This document shows positions 43,924 to 55,404 of a stretch of 64,000 nucleotides of DNA, in pieces. Origin of the DNA: Neovahlkampfia damariscottae. Lineage: Eukaryota; Heterolobosea; Selenaionea; Neovahlkampfiida; Neovahlkampfiidae. Numbering within the stretch: position 1 is the first letter of the stretch; each line of letters begins with the position of its first letter. A model generated the notes under the pieces. That model was not told the DNA's origin, searched no databases, and worked only from the letters and a program-made list of their open reading frames with translations. The DNA is taken from contig JABLTG010000004.1 in assembly GCA_016618085.1 (NCBI GenBank), forward strand, positions 248,001 through 312,000, written 5' to 3'. Position numbers and translations under genes: made by a program.

Positions 43924-43943
43924 TCAATTTTTCACTTCAAAAA

Positions 43944-45173
43944 ATGAAGAAACATTGCTTCAACATTTTGGTTTGAAAAATATTTACTAAATTCAAAAGA
44001 AAATAAACCAAAGAATTGGTTCACAAAATAATTCCTTTCATCAAAATAAGTTCATTTTTGCAAAAGACTTGTATTCAATATTAGGTTCAAAAAAAATACA
44101 TTATTTTTAAACATTTCATAGGTGTGTCAAAGAATGCTACAAGTTCTGAAATTAAGAAAGAATATTTCAAAAAAGCAAAAAAATATCATCCAGACGTTAA
44201 TAAAGAAAAAAATGCAAAAGAAAAATTTGCTGAAATTCAACAAGCATATGAAACTTTGAAAGATGATAAAAAAAGGCAAATGTATGATACAACAGGCCAA
44301 GTTGATGATCAAGGAGGTCAATACGCAAATTATGAAGATATTTTTGAACAATTTTTTGGTGGAAAACGAGGACAAGCAGGAGGAGGTGGATTTGGAGGAA
44401 ATGGTTTTCCAGGTGGTGGTTTTCAAGGTGGTGGATTTCCAGGTGGTGGATTCGACCAAGAAAGTGGAAATCAAAGAACAGAAAGAAAAAGAGGTGTTGA
44501 CGTTCATTTACAAGATTTTGTAACTTTGAAAGAAGCAATTTATGGATCGAAAAAAGATGTTAGTTATAGAGTTGAAAAGAAATGTGATAGTTGTTCAGGT
44601 TCAGGTAAAATTAAATCACAAGAATCAAAATGTCATGTTTGCAATGGAACTGGTGCATCTAGTGCTGGATTTTTCAATATGGCATGTCAAAATTGTGGTG
44701 GAAAAGGAAAAGTTTCTCCTAATTGTCAATCTTGTGATGGAAAAGGAACACAAATGAAGACATCTGAGTTGAGTGTAACAACACCAAAATTTTTGAAAGA
44801 TGGACAAGTGCTAAAAGGAAAAGGTAAAGGACATGCTGGTTTGAATGGTGGACCAAATGGTGATTTATTTTTAACTTTGAAAATACATAATGATGCATTA
44901 TTTCAAAGAAATGGAAATGTGATTGAATCAAAAGTTAATATCAATTTATTTCAAGCTATTTTAGGATCTGAAGTTAAAGTAAGAGGATTGAATAGAGCAG
45001 AAGAAAAAACTATCAAAATACCACCAAAATCACAAAATGGTGATTATCAAAAAGAATTTTTTGAAGGTGTTGAACATCATTTCTTTTTTAATATTACAAT
45101 GCCAACTTATTGGTCCGAAGAACACTTAAACTTGATCAGACAAATTGGATATCAATCAGGTGAAAAATTTTAA
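43944..45173 (+). CDS. Type A DnaJ (Hsp40) co-chaperone, probably mitochondrial
   Basis: Three exons; two introns at 43971-44000 and 44086-44121. The N-terminal ~38 residues (MKKHCFNILKINQRIG...NKFIFAK) are basic and free of acidic residues, like a presequence, and precede DLYSILGVSKNATSSEIKKE. The J domain has HPD (YHPDVNKEKN). A Gly/Phe region with GGFPGGG repeats follows, then four CxxCxGxG zinc motifs (CDSCSGSG, CHVCNGTG, CQNCGGKG, CQSCDGKG) and the C-terminal substrate domain. It matches Mdj1/Tid1 proteins that work with mitochondrial Hsp70. Confidence 0.9.
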
Positions 45174-45357
45174 ATAAAAAATTTTTGAAATTTTTGAAAT
45201 TGCATCTTTGAAGTTATTTTCAATAAGTTATAATTATTCTACATTTTTTGATTGGAAAATTCAACTCACTGCATGTAAATTTTCAAGTAGATGTGAACAA
45301 TATGGTAGGTCCAATTATTGACCAATAACAACTCAGCATCTTCATCAACAAACGAAA

Positions 45358-45711
45358 ATGGTTGGTGGTAATCTCTTCAAAAAAATTTTAAAAGATGTTC
45401 CTTCGTATAAAGATACAATCTTAATTGCTATTTCAATGATTATAATTCTCCAAACGTTCATAATATCAAGTATTATCCTTCCACCTTTTTCGATATTTTT
45501 TCTTCATACTTTGGATTACAATAATTGTACTTTTGAATTTTTATCAAAAGAAAGAAAAAATAAATTTGAAAATAAGAAATTCCTCACAAAAGGGTTCAAG
45601 ATGGCACTTACAATAAGTATCCTTTTATGTTTTGTATTTTGGATTCCAAGTGTTTTATTTTCATATTTCATGTGGTCCAGATTCATTTATTTGAAAATAT
45701 TCAGAAAATGA
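45358..45711 (+). CDS. Small membrane protein, unknown
   Basis: Single exon of 117 residues with hydrophobic segments at ~20-50 (TILIAISMIIILQTFIISS, then a proline-containing stretch) and ~82-112 (MALTISILLCFVFWIPSVLF), separated by a basic loop. The C-terminus is basic. No family recognised. The CCAAT box (GACCAATAACAACTC, 45322) is 35 nt upstream. Confidence 0.55.
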   Translation: MVGGNLFKKILKDVPSYKDTILIAISMIIILQTFIISSIILPPFSIFFLHTLDYNNCTFEFLSKERKNKFENKKFLTKGFKMALTISILLCFVFWIPSVLFSYFMWSRFIYLKIFRK

Positions 45712-45811
45712 GCTAATGTTAGCAAGTCCAACTGAACTATAAAATTCAAGAAATTGAATTGACTTTTGAATCCAAGAAAGGGATATTTTAAAAATGATGA
45801 AAATAAAAAAT

Positions 45812-46924
45812 TTAATCAAATGCACTGTTACTTTGTTTCATTTCTCTATTTCTTGGAGTATCATCATGATCTTGAGGTGGATAAAATTTATCTTTTAATC
45901 CTTGTCTGAATCCTAACATAGTGATAATAGTCATAATCAAGACTAACAATTTCCAAATAATAAAAAAAAATGCCAAAACAGTGACAAAAATTTTCTTTTG
46001 TGGAGGTGAAGACCTTTCAAAAAATATATTTTGAACAATTACAAATATTGCAAAAAATACCATAATTGAACCAAACATCAACCAACCTATTAATAATGGC
46101 CACCATTCACGTTTCGTAAATATTCCAACAAAAGGTAAAAATATAAAGGTTAATACAACATAAATAGCAACTAATGGATAAACATAATAAACTGAATAAA
46201 TATGATCAAGATAAAACTTCCAATTATAAAAAAAAACCATCTTTAAAAAATTTAAAACAAAAAATTCATACAACTGATAATAAAAATACAATAACAGCAT
46301 CTAATATAATTATAGTAATAAATACTTTGTAAATTTTATAAATTCCTATCATTTTTGAGATTTATTTAAAATACTTACTTATTAAATTTTTTTCAATTCC
46401 AATAAATTCAACAGCAACCAAACCGAAACTTTTATACAAAGGATATATCAATACAATATAAATGATTGAAAATATCACCGTCATAACAAATGAAAAGAGA
46501 TATTCCCATTTAACTCTCAAAACATCATTTTCCAGTGTCACTAAATTGAAAATTACAGCAAAAAATAATCTTCCAACTAAAACTAAGGCTAAAAAATAAA
46601 ATGCCAACAAGGAGGGTGTGTTTTCCTGTAATACAGCATCTACAGCAAATAAAAACATTACAATAACAAGAAACGAAACAACAACCTTTTTGTTTTTAAT
46701 AATGTTTCTGTTACTGCATAAAAATAATTATCCAAGTCAGGATAGTCTGTAGGTAGTCTTTGAATCTTGTAGTGATTGAATAGTGTGAGCAATACTGTTA
46801 ACATGTTACAAAATAGAACGATAAATTGATGAATGAAGACTAGTATTACAAAAACAAAATGTATTGGTTTGAGTCTGACTTCTCTTCCATAGATACGCAC
46901 AAAAATTTGTTGAACTTTCTCCAT
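45812..46924 (-). CDS. Multi-spanning membrane protein, family with IYGREV and GLKxxFYPP motifs (copy 2)
   Basis: Four exons. It starts MEKVQQIFVRIYGREVRLK and aligns over its full length with the gene at 24661-25862: DNYFYA joined to VVVSFLVIVMFLFAVDAV by a 29-nt intron (copy 1: YDVYLYGIIVSYFAICAM), VKWEYLFSF, NLIRIYKIYKVFITIIILD, and the terminal GLKDKFYPPQDHDD. About eight membrane segments and a cytosolic acidic tail. Function unknown; two divergent copies 20 kb apart show an expanding family. A CCAAT box lies 20 nt upstream of the ATG at 46924. Confidence 0.7.
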
Positions 46925-47112
46925 CTTCGGATGAAATCAATTGATTGGATAAAAGTTTTACAAAAAATGTACTTATATCATTAGGGTCATAATTTTTCAC
47001 ATAATTTTAAATTTCAAAGATTAATTGTGCTTGATCATTGTTTTAGCTTCTCAAAAACTTCCACCAATCATTTTTAAACACATCAACAATTGCCTTTAAA
47101 TAACTCGGAGAA

Positions 47113-48023
47113 ATGATGAAAATTTTGTTTCTGATGATTTTAATTTGTACAACACAATCTCAAGTGAGTTATTCGGATGGAAAATATGATTTTACTTTGT
47201 TGAATTTATCACCTCTCCATTTTGTTGCTGGAAGTGTAACTTTTTTTATTCTTTATAATTCTTAGGATGAATATTTACCATATCACCTTGTTACTGGAAA
47301 TAAAAGATTCAAGTGTTTCATACCAAAAGTTAAAATTTCAGAAAAAAGTGAAGAAAAAGTACAAAGTGATGAAGAAGAAATAGAACAAGCAAAGAATTCA
47401 CTTCTACCACTTTTAAAGAATTGTTATTATCGTAAATAAAAATATATATTACTTATTATTTCAGGAATGGAAGGATGGTGGATTTATGAAGTCTGTCCAG
47501 GTTTGATTTTTATTTTTCAAATTTATTTATAAGGAAAACGTCTGAGACAATACCATCAAGAAAACGGAAAGGTAGAAAAAGAATATATTTTAGGAATGAA
47601 AACCGATGAAAATTCAATGAAAGTTTTCATAGATTCAGAGGATCCTTCAAATTCTCATGTTTCTTTGACATTGACAAATGGAACACGTTGTGACTTACCT
47701 ACACATAAGAAACCAAGAGAAGTTGAAATCAAAATTTATTGTAGTGAAAACATAAAAGCAAAATTCACGTAAAAATTAAATAACTTTAATCTTAAAGTGA
47801 TGGAGCAATAGGACATGATCACTTTGTTGGTGAAGTATCTGAACCTTCTTCATGTGGATACGTTGTTAAATTTTATACAAAGTCACTTTGTCAACAATCC
47901 AAATTTCGAGGCAAAAAAGAAAAAGTTAATTTAATCAAATGTTATATTGATCCTAAGAAATCTTCAAGTAATACAAGAGCAAAAATCGACTTTACAGGTG
48001 CCAGTTCAATCCAAAATCAATAA
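47113..48023 (+). CDS. OS9: OS-9 / Yos9-type ERAD lectin with MRH domain
   Basis: Five exons with introns of 29-34 nt. The protein begins with a signal peptide (MMKILFLMILICTTQSQ), then YDFTLLNLSPLHFVAGS, DEYLPYHLVTGNKRFKCFIP and the MRH domain: LKNCYYRMEGWWIYEVCPG, KRLRQYHQ, LTLTNGTRCDL, EVEIKIYCSEN, VSEPSSCGYVVKFYTKSLC. The GWW and the paired cysteines are the sugar-binding signature of OS-9/Erlectin. In the ER lumen it recognises trimmed mannose glycans on misfolded proteins and hands them to the Hrd1 complex. It ends soon after the MRH domain. No single frame is long, so splicing is needed to see it. CCAAT at 47072. Confidence 0.86.
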
Positions 48024-48308
48024 AATTTAGTTTGTAAAATTTGATTAGACTCTTAATCTGAATGTTTTGAGTAAACTACGCTTTTTTTTTTATAAAATCG
48101 ATAAAGATACTTTATTCTGTCATTATAAAGTAATTTTCAAATCAATTTTTGATAAAAAAAGTCTATTTCATCACTTCAAGAAGTTTTTTGTTTCAGTTAT
48201 TCTTTTTATTGGTTCAAATTGAGGATTTATAATTGGCGGAGTTTTTTCATTGGTTCAATTTGATCGAAACAAAACTGAAACAACAACGATCAAGAAGAAG
48301 AAGTTACG

Positions 48309-49372
48309 ATGAAATACGAAGATAAACCAGTGGATAAAGTAAATTTTCTTCCACCAAGAAAGAGACATAATTATGAACAACAACAATTACTTTTAAATCC
48401 AACAATTGCTTCTGACGAAAAAAAAGAGATTAAGCTCCAAGAACCTGTAAAACTATTCAAAAAAGTTGAAAACTCACATTCACATCAACAAATTCAAAAT
48501 GATTACAATACATCAAAACACTATGCATCTTATCTAAAGTCTTATAGTCAAGATGAATCATTAGAAGATGAAGAAGTAAGTTTTTTTTATTTCAAAAATT
48601 AATTTTAAAAGGATGATGAAAATGATGAAAAATTGTATTGTATTTGTAAAGAAAGGTACAACTCAAACTTATGGATGATTGCTTGCGACATTTGTAATGA
48701 ATGGTTCCATGGAAAATGTGTAGATGTTACAGCTGTTGAAGCTAGAAAGATAAAACAATACGCTTGTCCAAATTGTACAGCAATAGGTCATAAAACATTG
48801 TATAAGGCTGCTAAAAAGAAAACTAAACAAGAAGAACTTCAAGAATTAAAAAAAAGACCATTAGAAGGTGAGGTTCTAAAAAAAAAAAAAATTAATTTTT
48901 AAAGATGGAAATAATTCAGCTCTTCCACTTTCACAAAGAAGAAAGAAAGTAACCAAAGTTGTTAATTGCTCAGTTGCTTGTGTTTGTCAAAATACAACCA
49001 TAACAGAAGGACAAATGATTCAGTGCGATAAATGTCGTTCTTGGTTACATTGTACATGTGTTTCGATAAATCCACTAAGTATTCCACCTAACTATACTTG
49101 TCCTAAATGTAAAGTTGTAAGTTTTAAATCAATTTTGTTTTAAAGTTTTCTTTTTGTAGATTCTAGATCCAAATGGAAAAGGAAACTTTTTGGCAGAATT
49201 TAAAGCATCATCTTCAATTTTGAATTTGGGTAATAAACTTCCTTTAGCTCCTTCCTCTGCAACAAATGGAGTTGGAACTTCAAATTCAACTCAACAACAA
49301 CAACAAATTCTTCATTTACTTCCACAAGTTAAAGATAATTTGACAAATACTTTAATGAATAACAGTTCTTAA
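48309..49372 (+). CDS. Double PHD-finger protein
   Basis: Four exons. A basic N-terminus (FLPPRKRHNYEQQQLLL) and an acidic linker lead to PHD1: LYCICKERYNSNLWMIACD, CNEWFHGKCVDV, KIKQYACPNC, with the tryptophan and aromatic residues of H3K4me3 readers. A linker (KRPLEGEDGNNSALPLS) leads to PHD2: CSVACVCQNTTITEGQMIQC, CRSWLHCTCVSI, YTCPKC. The C-terminus is Ser/Asn/Gln-rich. Such proteins are subunits of COMPASS, Set3/HDAC or related chromatin complexes. The exact orthologue is open. ATTGG at 48250. Confidence 0.82.
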
Positions 49373-49411
49373 GAGAAAGATATTCTATAATGGAATGTAA
49401 ATAAAAACTTT

Positions 49412-49976
49412 TTATAAAAGAGACTTGATTATTGCTTGACAAAATGGTGTCAAATCATTTGGTGATCTTGATGTAATAATATGTTTATCTACTACTACTG
49501 GTTCATCAACCCAAATAGCACCAGCATTTTCAACATCATCTTTGATGGCAATGAAACTTGTGCATTTTACACCTTTTAAAATTTTTGCTGAACACTATAA
49601 GTTTAGAATTTTGTTTTTCAGTTTTTACAAGCATCCAAGGACCATGACAAATTGAAGCAATAGGTTTTTGATCTGTATTCATTTTTTGAACAAAACCAAC
49701 AAAGTTTTTATCTCTTCTCCAATAATCTGGAGCAAAACCACCAGGTATAATTAAAGCATCATAGTCTTCAGCCTTTACAGATTGAATGTCTTTTTCTGAT
49801 TTACATGGATAACCATATTTCCCTTTATACGTAAAATCAGATTTTGGTCCAATTAAGTCAACAACAGCTCCTTCTTCTCTGAGTCTTATAAGTGGATAAT
49901 GAATTTCAAGGTCTTCATAATTAAATTCAACAAAACAAGCAATTTTTTTTCCTTTTAATCTTTCTTCAAAACTCAT
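49412..49976 (-). CDS. DJ-1/PfpI superfamily protein (YhbO/PfpI type)
   Basis: Two exons; a 35-nt intron follows the nucleophile elbow (PIASICHGPWML). Spliced length is ~175 residues. The catalytic set is visible: Glu in CFVEFNYEDLE, the AEDYDALIIPGGFAPDYWRR loop and Cys-His in ICHGPW. The C-terminal part is CSAKILKGVKCTSFIAIKDD, GAIWVDEPVVVDKHIITSRS. PfpI/DJ-1 proteins act as glyoxalases/deglycases or cysteine peptidases. The substrate here is not predictable. An ATTGG box lies just before the ATG. Confidence 0.85.
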
Positions 49977-50118
49977 TTGTTTGCTATTGGTTAAAATTAT
50001 CCAATAGTTTCCTTCGTTTTAAAGAATTTCTTAAAAATCAATGAATTCTTCATTTTTATTTTATTTTTTTTGCATTAAGTTTTGGAAACTTTTCATCCAA
50101 TCACCTCATTTCCAATAA

Positions 50119-51196
50119 ATGTTGTTTCATCCAGGTTTCTTTCACGTTGTGGTACATTTGTTTTATTTATCACAATATGCAATATGTGCTATTGGAATGG
50201 CACTTGGTCTCATGAGTTATCAAGGTGAAAAAAAAAAAAAACAATTTAACTTTCTTTTTAGGTCGACACAAAGGAGCAACCGGTCATTTTGATAGATTTT
50301 TAAATCTTCACACTGCTATTCATTTTCGAATTCTAATTTATAATTGTATTCAAATTATTCGTAGTTTATGCTCAATGGTACATAATGAAAGTTCAGTTGG
50401 TTTAAGTTCATTTTTATACTACATCAAAGATGGATTTTCAATTACAGTTTTATTTGCTCTTGTACTCATGTTAATATCAAAAGCTACAACAAATAAAAGT
50501 CATAAAAGAATCATTGAATATGTACAATTAGGTATTGATGTTGTTGTATTTGTTGTTACTTTATTTTTTGGTTTCATGAAAATTATTTTTATGGTAAAAG
50601 AGTATTTAAATTTTAAAGTATTTTAAAAGGATTGGGATAATCCAGATATGGAATACTCACAAGGAATGATTCTTTATGATTTATTATATGTCGTTGTTAT
50701 TGCTGGAATGACAATTACTTTTTGTGCAGCTGTGCTTTTAAATTTCAAAAATAATAGAAATTTAATAACTGCAAGAGTTTTAATTATCATACTCGCATTT
50801 TTAGAATTAATTTTTTGTTTACAAATTCAAAGATGGTAATTCGAAAATTTTGATAAATTTTTTGAAAGGATGGTCATATTTGGAGCATTTGATTTATCAA
50901 ATCATTTACTTCAAGAATTTATTTTAGCAATTTATAGATTCTTTGGTTTAGGAATTAACGTATGGATTTTAGTTGTTTTTTGGAATAAAAAAGACTTTTT
51001 CATTGCAGAAACACATGATAAATTAGAAATTATTCCAAGTGGAAAGGATGATGAAGGTGCTCCTGTTAGTGATGAAGTTCAAGACGAAGATGGTTATAAT
51101 GATCTTGACACAACAAATGATAAAATTGAGGAAGTTCCTGAAGAACAAAGTAATCCATTTGTTTCAGAAGAAGGTAGTGCATATGCAGAAATTTAA
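50119..51196 (+). CDS. Seven-transmembrane protein, unknown
   Basis: Four exons; introns ~35-37 nt. The spliced protein has seven hydrophobic segments: VVVHLFYLSQYAICAIGMAL, FRILIYNCIQIIRSL, FSITVLFALVLMLIS, IDVVVFVVTLFFGFMKIIF, LYDLLYVVVIAGMTITFCAA, ARVLIIILAFLELIFCL and ILAIYRFFGLGINVWILVVF. The C-terminal ~65 residues are acidic and soluble. It could be a GPCR-like or TOM1/TPRA-like receptor, but no signature motif decides. Two CCAAT boxes stand at 50097 and 50112. Confidence 0.65.
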
Positions 51197-51252
51197 ATAA
51201 AAATATTAAAATGTCAAAAAAAAATAACCAATCATTCTCATTTCTTTAACAC

Positions 51253-51834
51253 ATGTTTTTGTCAAGTATCTCAAGTCAACAAAATGAGTATGGTAGAAAG
51301 TTTCGGATATCTGTGATAGGAGATAAACTATCTGGGAAATCAACATTAATAAAAAGACAGATGGAAAGCGCGAAAGCTGAAGATGTTGTTTTTAAAGAAA
51401 GTACGACAATTGAAGGTGCTCATTTTTTTGAATGTTAAAATATTATGAGGTCAAAAAACCTATATACTGGATGGAAATTATCCTTTAATGGACAATTATC
51501 ATGAGTGCATTCTCCATGAAATTTCTTTTGATAATTTTTTTCTTTCAATAGAAAATGTGTTTTAATCTGATGGATTTATATTTTTATATGATGTTTCGAA
51601 ACATTCAAATTCAAATTCAGATACTTTTTTCAGATTACAGAAAAAGTTCGTTCTTTGAAAAAGAACACAAAATCATCTTCGGTGATTACCAAATCAGATT
51701 TGATCTTAAATAAAGAGATACTACAAACAATGGAATTTAGTCAATTTATATTTGTCAATCCAAAAAAAAATGAAAATATCAAAACACCATTTACTCAACT
51801 CATAAGAAAAATAATGAAAGAAAAAACATTTTGA
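51253..51834 (+). pseudogene. Degenerate small GTPase, probably decayed
   Basis: The ATG 23 nt after a CCAAT box starts a frame with an intact P-loop (ISVIGDKLSGKSTLIKRQ). After a 34-nt intron the frame continues (QKTYILDGNYPLMDNY) but has no switch II DxxG. An in-frame TAA at ~51562-51564 separates SIENVF from the conserved strand SDGFIFLYD. No GT-AG pair can remove only this stop. A further 41-nt intron would yield YDITEKVRSLKKN, followed by G4-like ITKSDL and an end at KEKTF. It resembles the GTPase part of the gene at 1692. A nonsense mutation or a sequencing error are both possible. Confidence 0.55.
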
Positions 51835-51835
51835 A

Positions 51836-54620
51836 TTAAAGATTTGATTTTAATAATTCAGCATTTGTAATAATTTGAGATGCATTTTCACCATCATTTA
51901 ATTTCAATAAATGAATCCACATTATCATTTTTGAAATATCAATTACATCTTCTGATAAACCATTTCCTCTATAAACTTGTAAAGATCTATTAAAAACTTT
52001 GATCAAAATATCAGGAACTGTTTTTTGAATAATTGAATTATATCTTTCTAATATTTTGAATGAATCAGTTCCAAAATGATCAATTAAATGAGATACTTGT
52101 AAAATTGACATTCTACATTGATCTATTTCAATTCTTGAATCTGAAATTGATTTAATAATTGATCCTTTTGAAGATAATGAAATATCATTTGAATCATAAA
52201 TAATCTTTGAATGTTTTGTCAATAATTCTAATGATCTTTCGCCAAGACTCAAATATCTCATATATTTATTATGTAAAAATGTATCATATCTCTCATTAAT
52301 TAAAGAAAATCCAAAACCTTCATGTCCAATTAAATTTGATGCATGTATTTTCACTTTTTCAAATGTAACTTTAGTTCCTAAATATTGTGATTCAAAAAAT
52401 GAAATTCCCGAGTTTGATATTGGGATAATTAAAATAGAATGTTGTCTATATGAAGGAGCATCCTTATTTGTAATACCACAAACAAATATTAATTGACAAT
52501 TTTCAAATTCAAAATTTCCTTTCATCCAACCACTACCATTGATAATATAAATTTTACCTTTTTTTGATATTGATATTGATTCATCTTTAACAAAACATGA
52601 TGTAATTTGACCAGTTTTTAATGATTCTAAATGTTCTTTTTTTTGTGATTTTGAACCATAATGATTTAATACTTCAATATTTGATGTATTTGGAAATGAA
52701 CAATTAAAAATGAATAAAGGATCAATAATTGATCTTGACATTATTTCAAAAAATAATGAAAATTCAATATTAGAAATTCCAATATTCTCAAATAAATTCC
52801 AAAAATTCAATTTTTTTGATTTAATTTGTAATTCAATTAATATTTTTGGTTTCAAATTTGGATTTAACATTATTTCATTTTTGTATTCTTTTTCACTTGG
52901 TATTACAATAGTATCCATAAAATTCCATAGTTCTTTATAAATTCTTTTATTACTTTCTGAGAATTCTTTGATTGGTAATCTTTCAAAAAGAAATTCTTTT
53001 TTCACTAATTTTTCAGAAATAGTATCTATTTTTTCAGTTTCAATTGAAAGAGCTTTTTTCAAACCAAATGATGCTGCAATATGTGACATCATTTCTAATT
53101 GTTTTTCTGTATAATTTAAACTTTTATCTTTTTGTTTAACTCTATTTTTCCATTCAAGTAAGAAAGTAGCTCCTCTAAAAAATGATAATGCAATAAAAAA
53201 ATTCCAATGTTCAATAGGTTTTCTATTCATTTGTTTACAATAATAAATCAAAAATTCTTTTTCATTTGGAATTCCAAGTTCTTCAATATTAACTTCTAAT
53301 AAACCAGAATAAGTTGGAAAATTTGGCATTGAATGATAAGTTAAACAAAAATAAGATAAATCACATAATGGATGTCCAATAGTAGATAATTCCCAATCTA
53401 AAATTGCAATGATTTTTGGTTTTGTTGGATGAAATATTATATTTTCAAGTTTGAAATCTCCATGAATTAAAGTTAATTCTTCATCAATATTTTTAACATT
53501 ATTCTCTAACCATTCACCTAATTTTTCCATTTCTAAATTTTTATCTTCATTTTGAAAAGTTAAATATTTTTTTCCTCTTTCAATTTGTCTTTGACAAAAA
53601 GAAGATCCAGGAGTATCTTTATTCTTAATTTTACCAAAATCTTCTAAACCTAATTTTTTATAATCTAATTGATGTATTTTTGCCATAATCTCATTTACTG
53701 CGTTATAAACACCAAATCTTTCAATTGATGATAATTTTGATAACATGGAATCACGAAATATTCTACCTTGAATAAATTCCATTACATAAAATGGTTTTCC
53801 TAATATTGTTGAATCAATACACAAACAATAAACTTCAGGAACTGGTACATTTGTAGATTTCAATACTTTCATTATTCTAAATTCTCTATCAATTGCATGA
53901 GCAGAATGATCTTTGAACTTTGTTTTAGGTTTCATTCTTAAAACATATTCTTTTTTTTCACTTGTTTGTATATAATAACTTGGATTGCTAGTGTTGAAAA
54001 TAAACCTTCTCATTACAATTATTTTTCCTGAGAATTTTTCAATATTATCATGAAGATATCTAAGAATGAATGAGAGATTTTTTTTTTGATTTATTTACCT
54101 TTCTAGAGCAACTTTATCAAATTCTAGGTCTAAATTTTTTGTATTGTAGTAAACAGAAGTATCTGAAGGTTGTTGGATCAATTGTTTTTTTAATTTTATT
54201 TCTGCTCCACCATATTTAATATGAAATCTTTCTGGAGCCAATATTTTTATAATATCAATATATTTTTTCATTGCCTCAATTTTAGACATATTTCCCAGTG
54301 ATTTCCATTGATAATATTTAGCACTACCATTTACATCAAAAGCAGAAGGTGGTTTTATGTTACATTTACCTATGGTTGCCTTTTTTTTTAATTTTAATTT
54401 TTCAAACTTGTTTAAAGTACCTTCAAAAATTAATTTTTGTTATTTTGTACCCATGAAGGTCTAGTTTTTGTTCATTAGTAGGTTCTTTTGATAATTCGGA
54501 ACGTATTTTTACAGCTCTTTGAAAATCTGCATTCGCTTTTTTTAGTTCTAAATTGTAACTTTCGTTCATTTGTTTGGAGAAAAAATTTATCCAACCAAAA
54601 GAAATCAAACTCTTTACCAT
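51836..54620 (-). CDS. Fusion of acyl-CoA-binding protein, APH-like kinase and acyl-CoA dehydrogenase (ACAD10/11-like)
   Basis: Four exons, including a 13-nt microexon, give ~895 residues. Residues ~20-110 form an ACBP domain: [60 protein letters not shown]. Next is an APH-type domain: [69 protein letters not shown], with catalytic HGD and DWE. Last is an ACAD domain: [65 protein letters not shown]10/11 phosphorylate and process 4-hydroxyacyl-CoAs; a fused ACBP would hold the acyl-CoA. The ACAD part is unusually diverged. A second ATG at 54569 is also possible. Confidence 0.82.
54408..54420 (-). other. 13-nt microexon of the ACBP-APH-ACAD gene
   Basis: GTACTTTAAACAA is bounded by TTGAAG upstream and GTTTGAAA downstream on the minus strand. 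It encodes the end of G plus Y-F-K-Q, completing LHGYFKQATIG, the most conserved motif of ACBP (YG-x-[FY]-K-Q-A-T-x-G). Confidence 0.82.
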
Positions 54621-54876
54621 AATTATTTTTTGAAAATATATGAATCAGTTTTTTTGTCCGATCTCATTAATGTGATCTTTCGATGATGTGAAAAATACTA
54701 TGAAATTTCATGATTATGAAAAATAAACTTGAACAATCCGAATCTGATTTATAGTTTTTTTGAAATTCCAAAAAATACAAGAAAATTGATTTTATTGGTT
54801 TGTTAGAAATCTGATAGAAGATGATAAATAAATACTATGAAAAACTTGAATATAAATTTTTTGTGAGTCAAGAACA
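54621..54876. other. Intergenic region
   Basis: About 250 bp of AT-rich sequence. ATTGG occurs at 54796 but no start codon with a credible frame follows on either strand. I see no gene here. Confidence 0.55.
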
Positions 54877-55101
54877 TTAGTCATCTGAACAGAAACAAAC
54901 ACCATCTTCAATATTTTCAAAAACGAACATAAAATTTTTGTTTCTTTCAAATTGAATGGAAAAACAAGTACCAAGAACAAGATCAATATTATATTTGAAT
55001 TTTAATGATGCTATTGTTGTGAATCTTCCATCAAATTCACGTAATTTTGCTTCAGAAAGTTCGAAAATTTTGAAGTTTGAACGATTGTAATAATTGACCA
55101 T
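54877..55101 (-). CDS. Hypothetical small protein, 74 aa
   Basis: Single frame from ATG 55101 (MVNYYNRSNFKIFELSEAKL) to TGFCFSDD-like end (FVFENIEDGVCFCSDD). It has a mixed alpha/beta pattern with the beta-rich stretch IDLVLGTCFSIQFERN. No promoter box stands close to the ATG and no family is recognised, so it could be an exon of a larger gene or not expressed. Confidence 0.35.
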   Translation of the reverse strand: MVNYYNRSNFKIFELSEAKLREFDGRFTTIASLKFKYNIDLVLGTCFSIQFERNKNFMFVFENIEDGVCFCSDD

Positions 55102-55404
55102 TTTTAATGTCAAAAACTAATTTTTATTCTTCATTCTTCTTGTGATGAAAAATAAGTTCTGAGCAAGTGATAAAAAAAAGAAAAGATTTAGGAATTGAAC
55201 AAGAAATTAAAATCCAAAATATTAATTTACCAAACAAAATCAACAACTTTGGATTTACATCAAACCACAAAAGAAAAATTTGTAAATCATTTTTCACATG
55301 TTGTGATTAGAGGTATTAAGAAAATGTTATTCAATATAATCAATTCATTATTTTTTTCAACCAATTAAAACCTAATCACCCCAAAAAAATTCTTCAAATA
55401 AAAA

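Noticed and set aside
46806-47000. Short minus ORF overlapping the start of the membrane protein at 46924
   Set aside because: Out of frame with the conserved IYGREV start and without any similarity.
51253-51834. Reassignment of TAA to a sense codon
   Set aside because: TAA ends most of the well-identified genes here, so a local nonsense mutation or sequence error is simpler.
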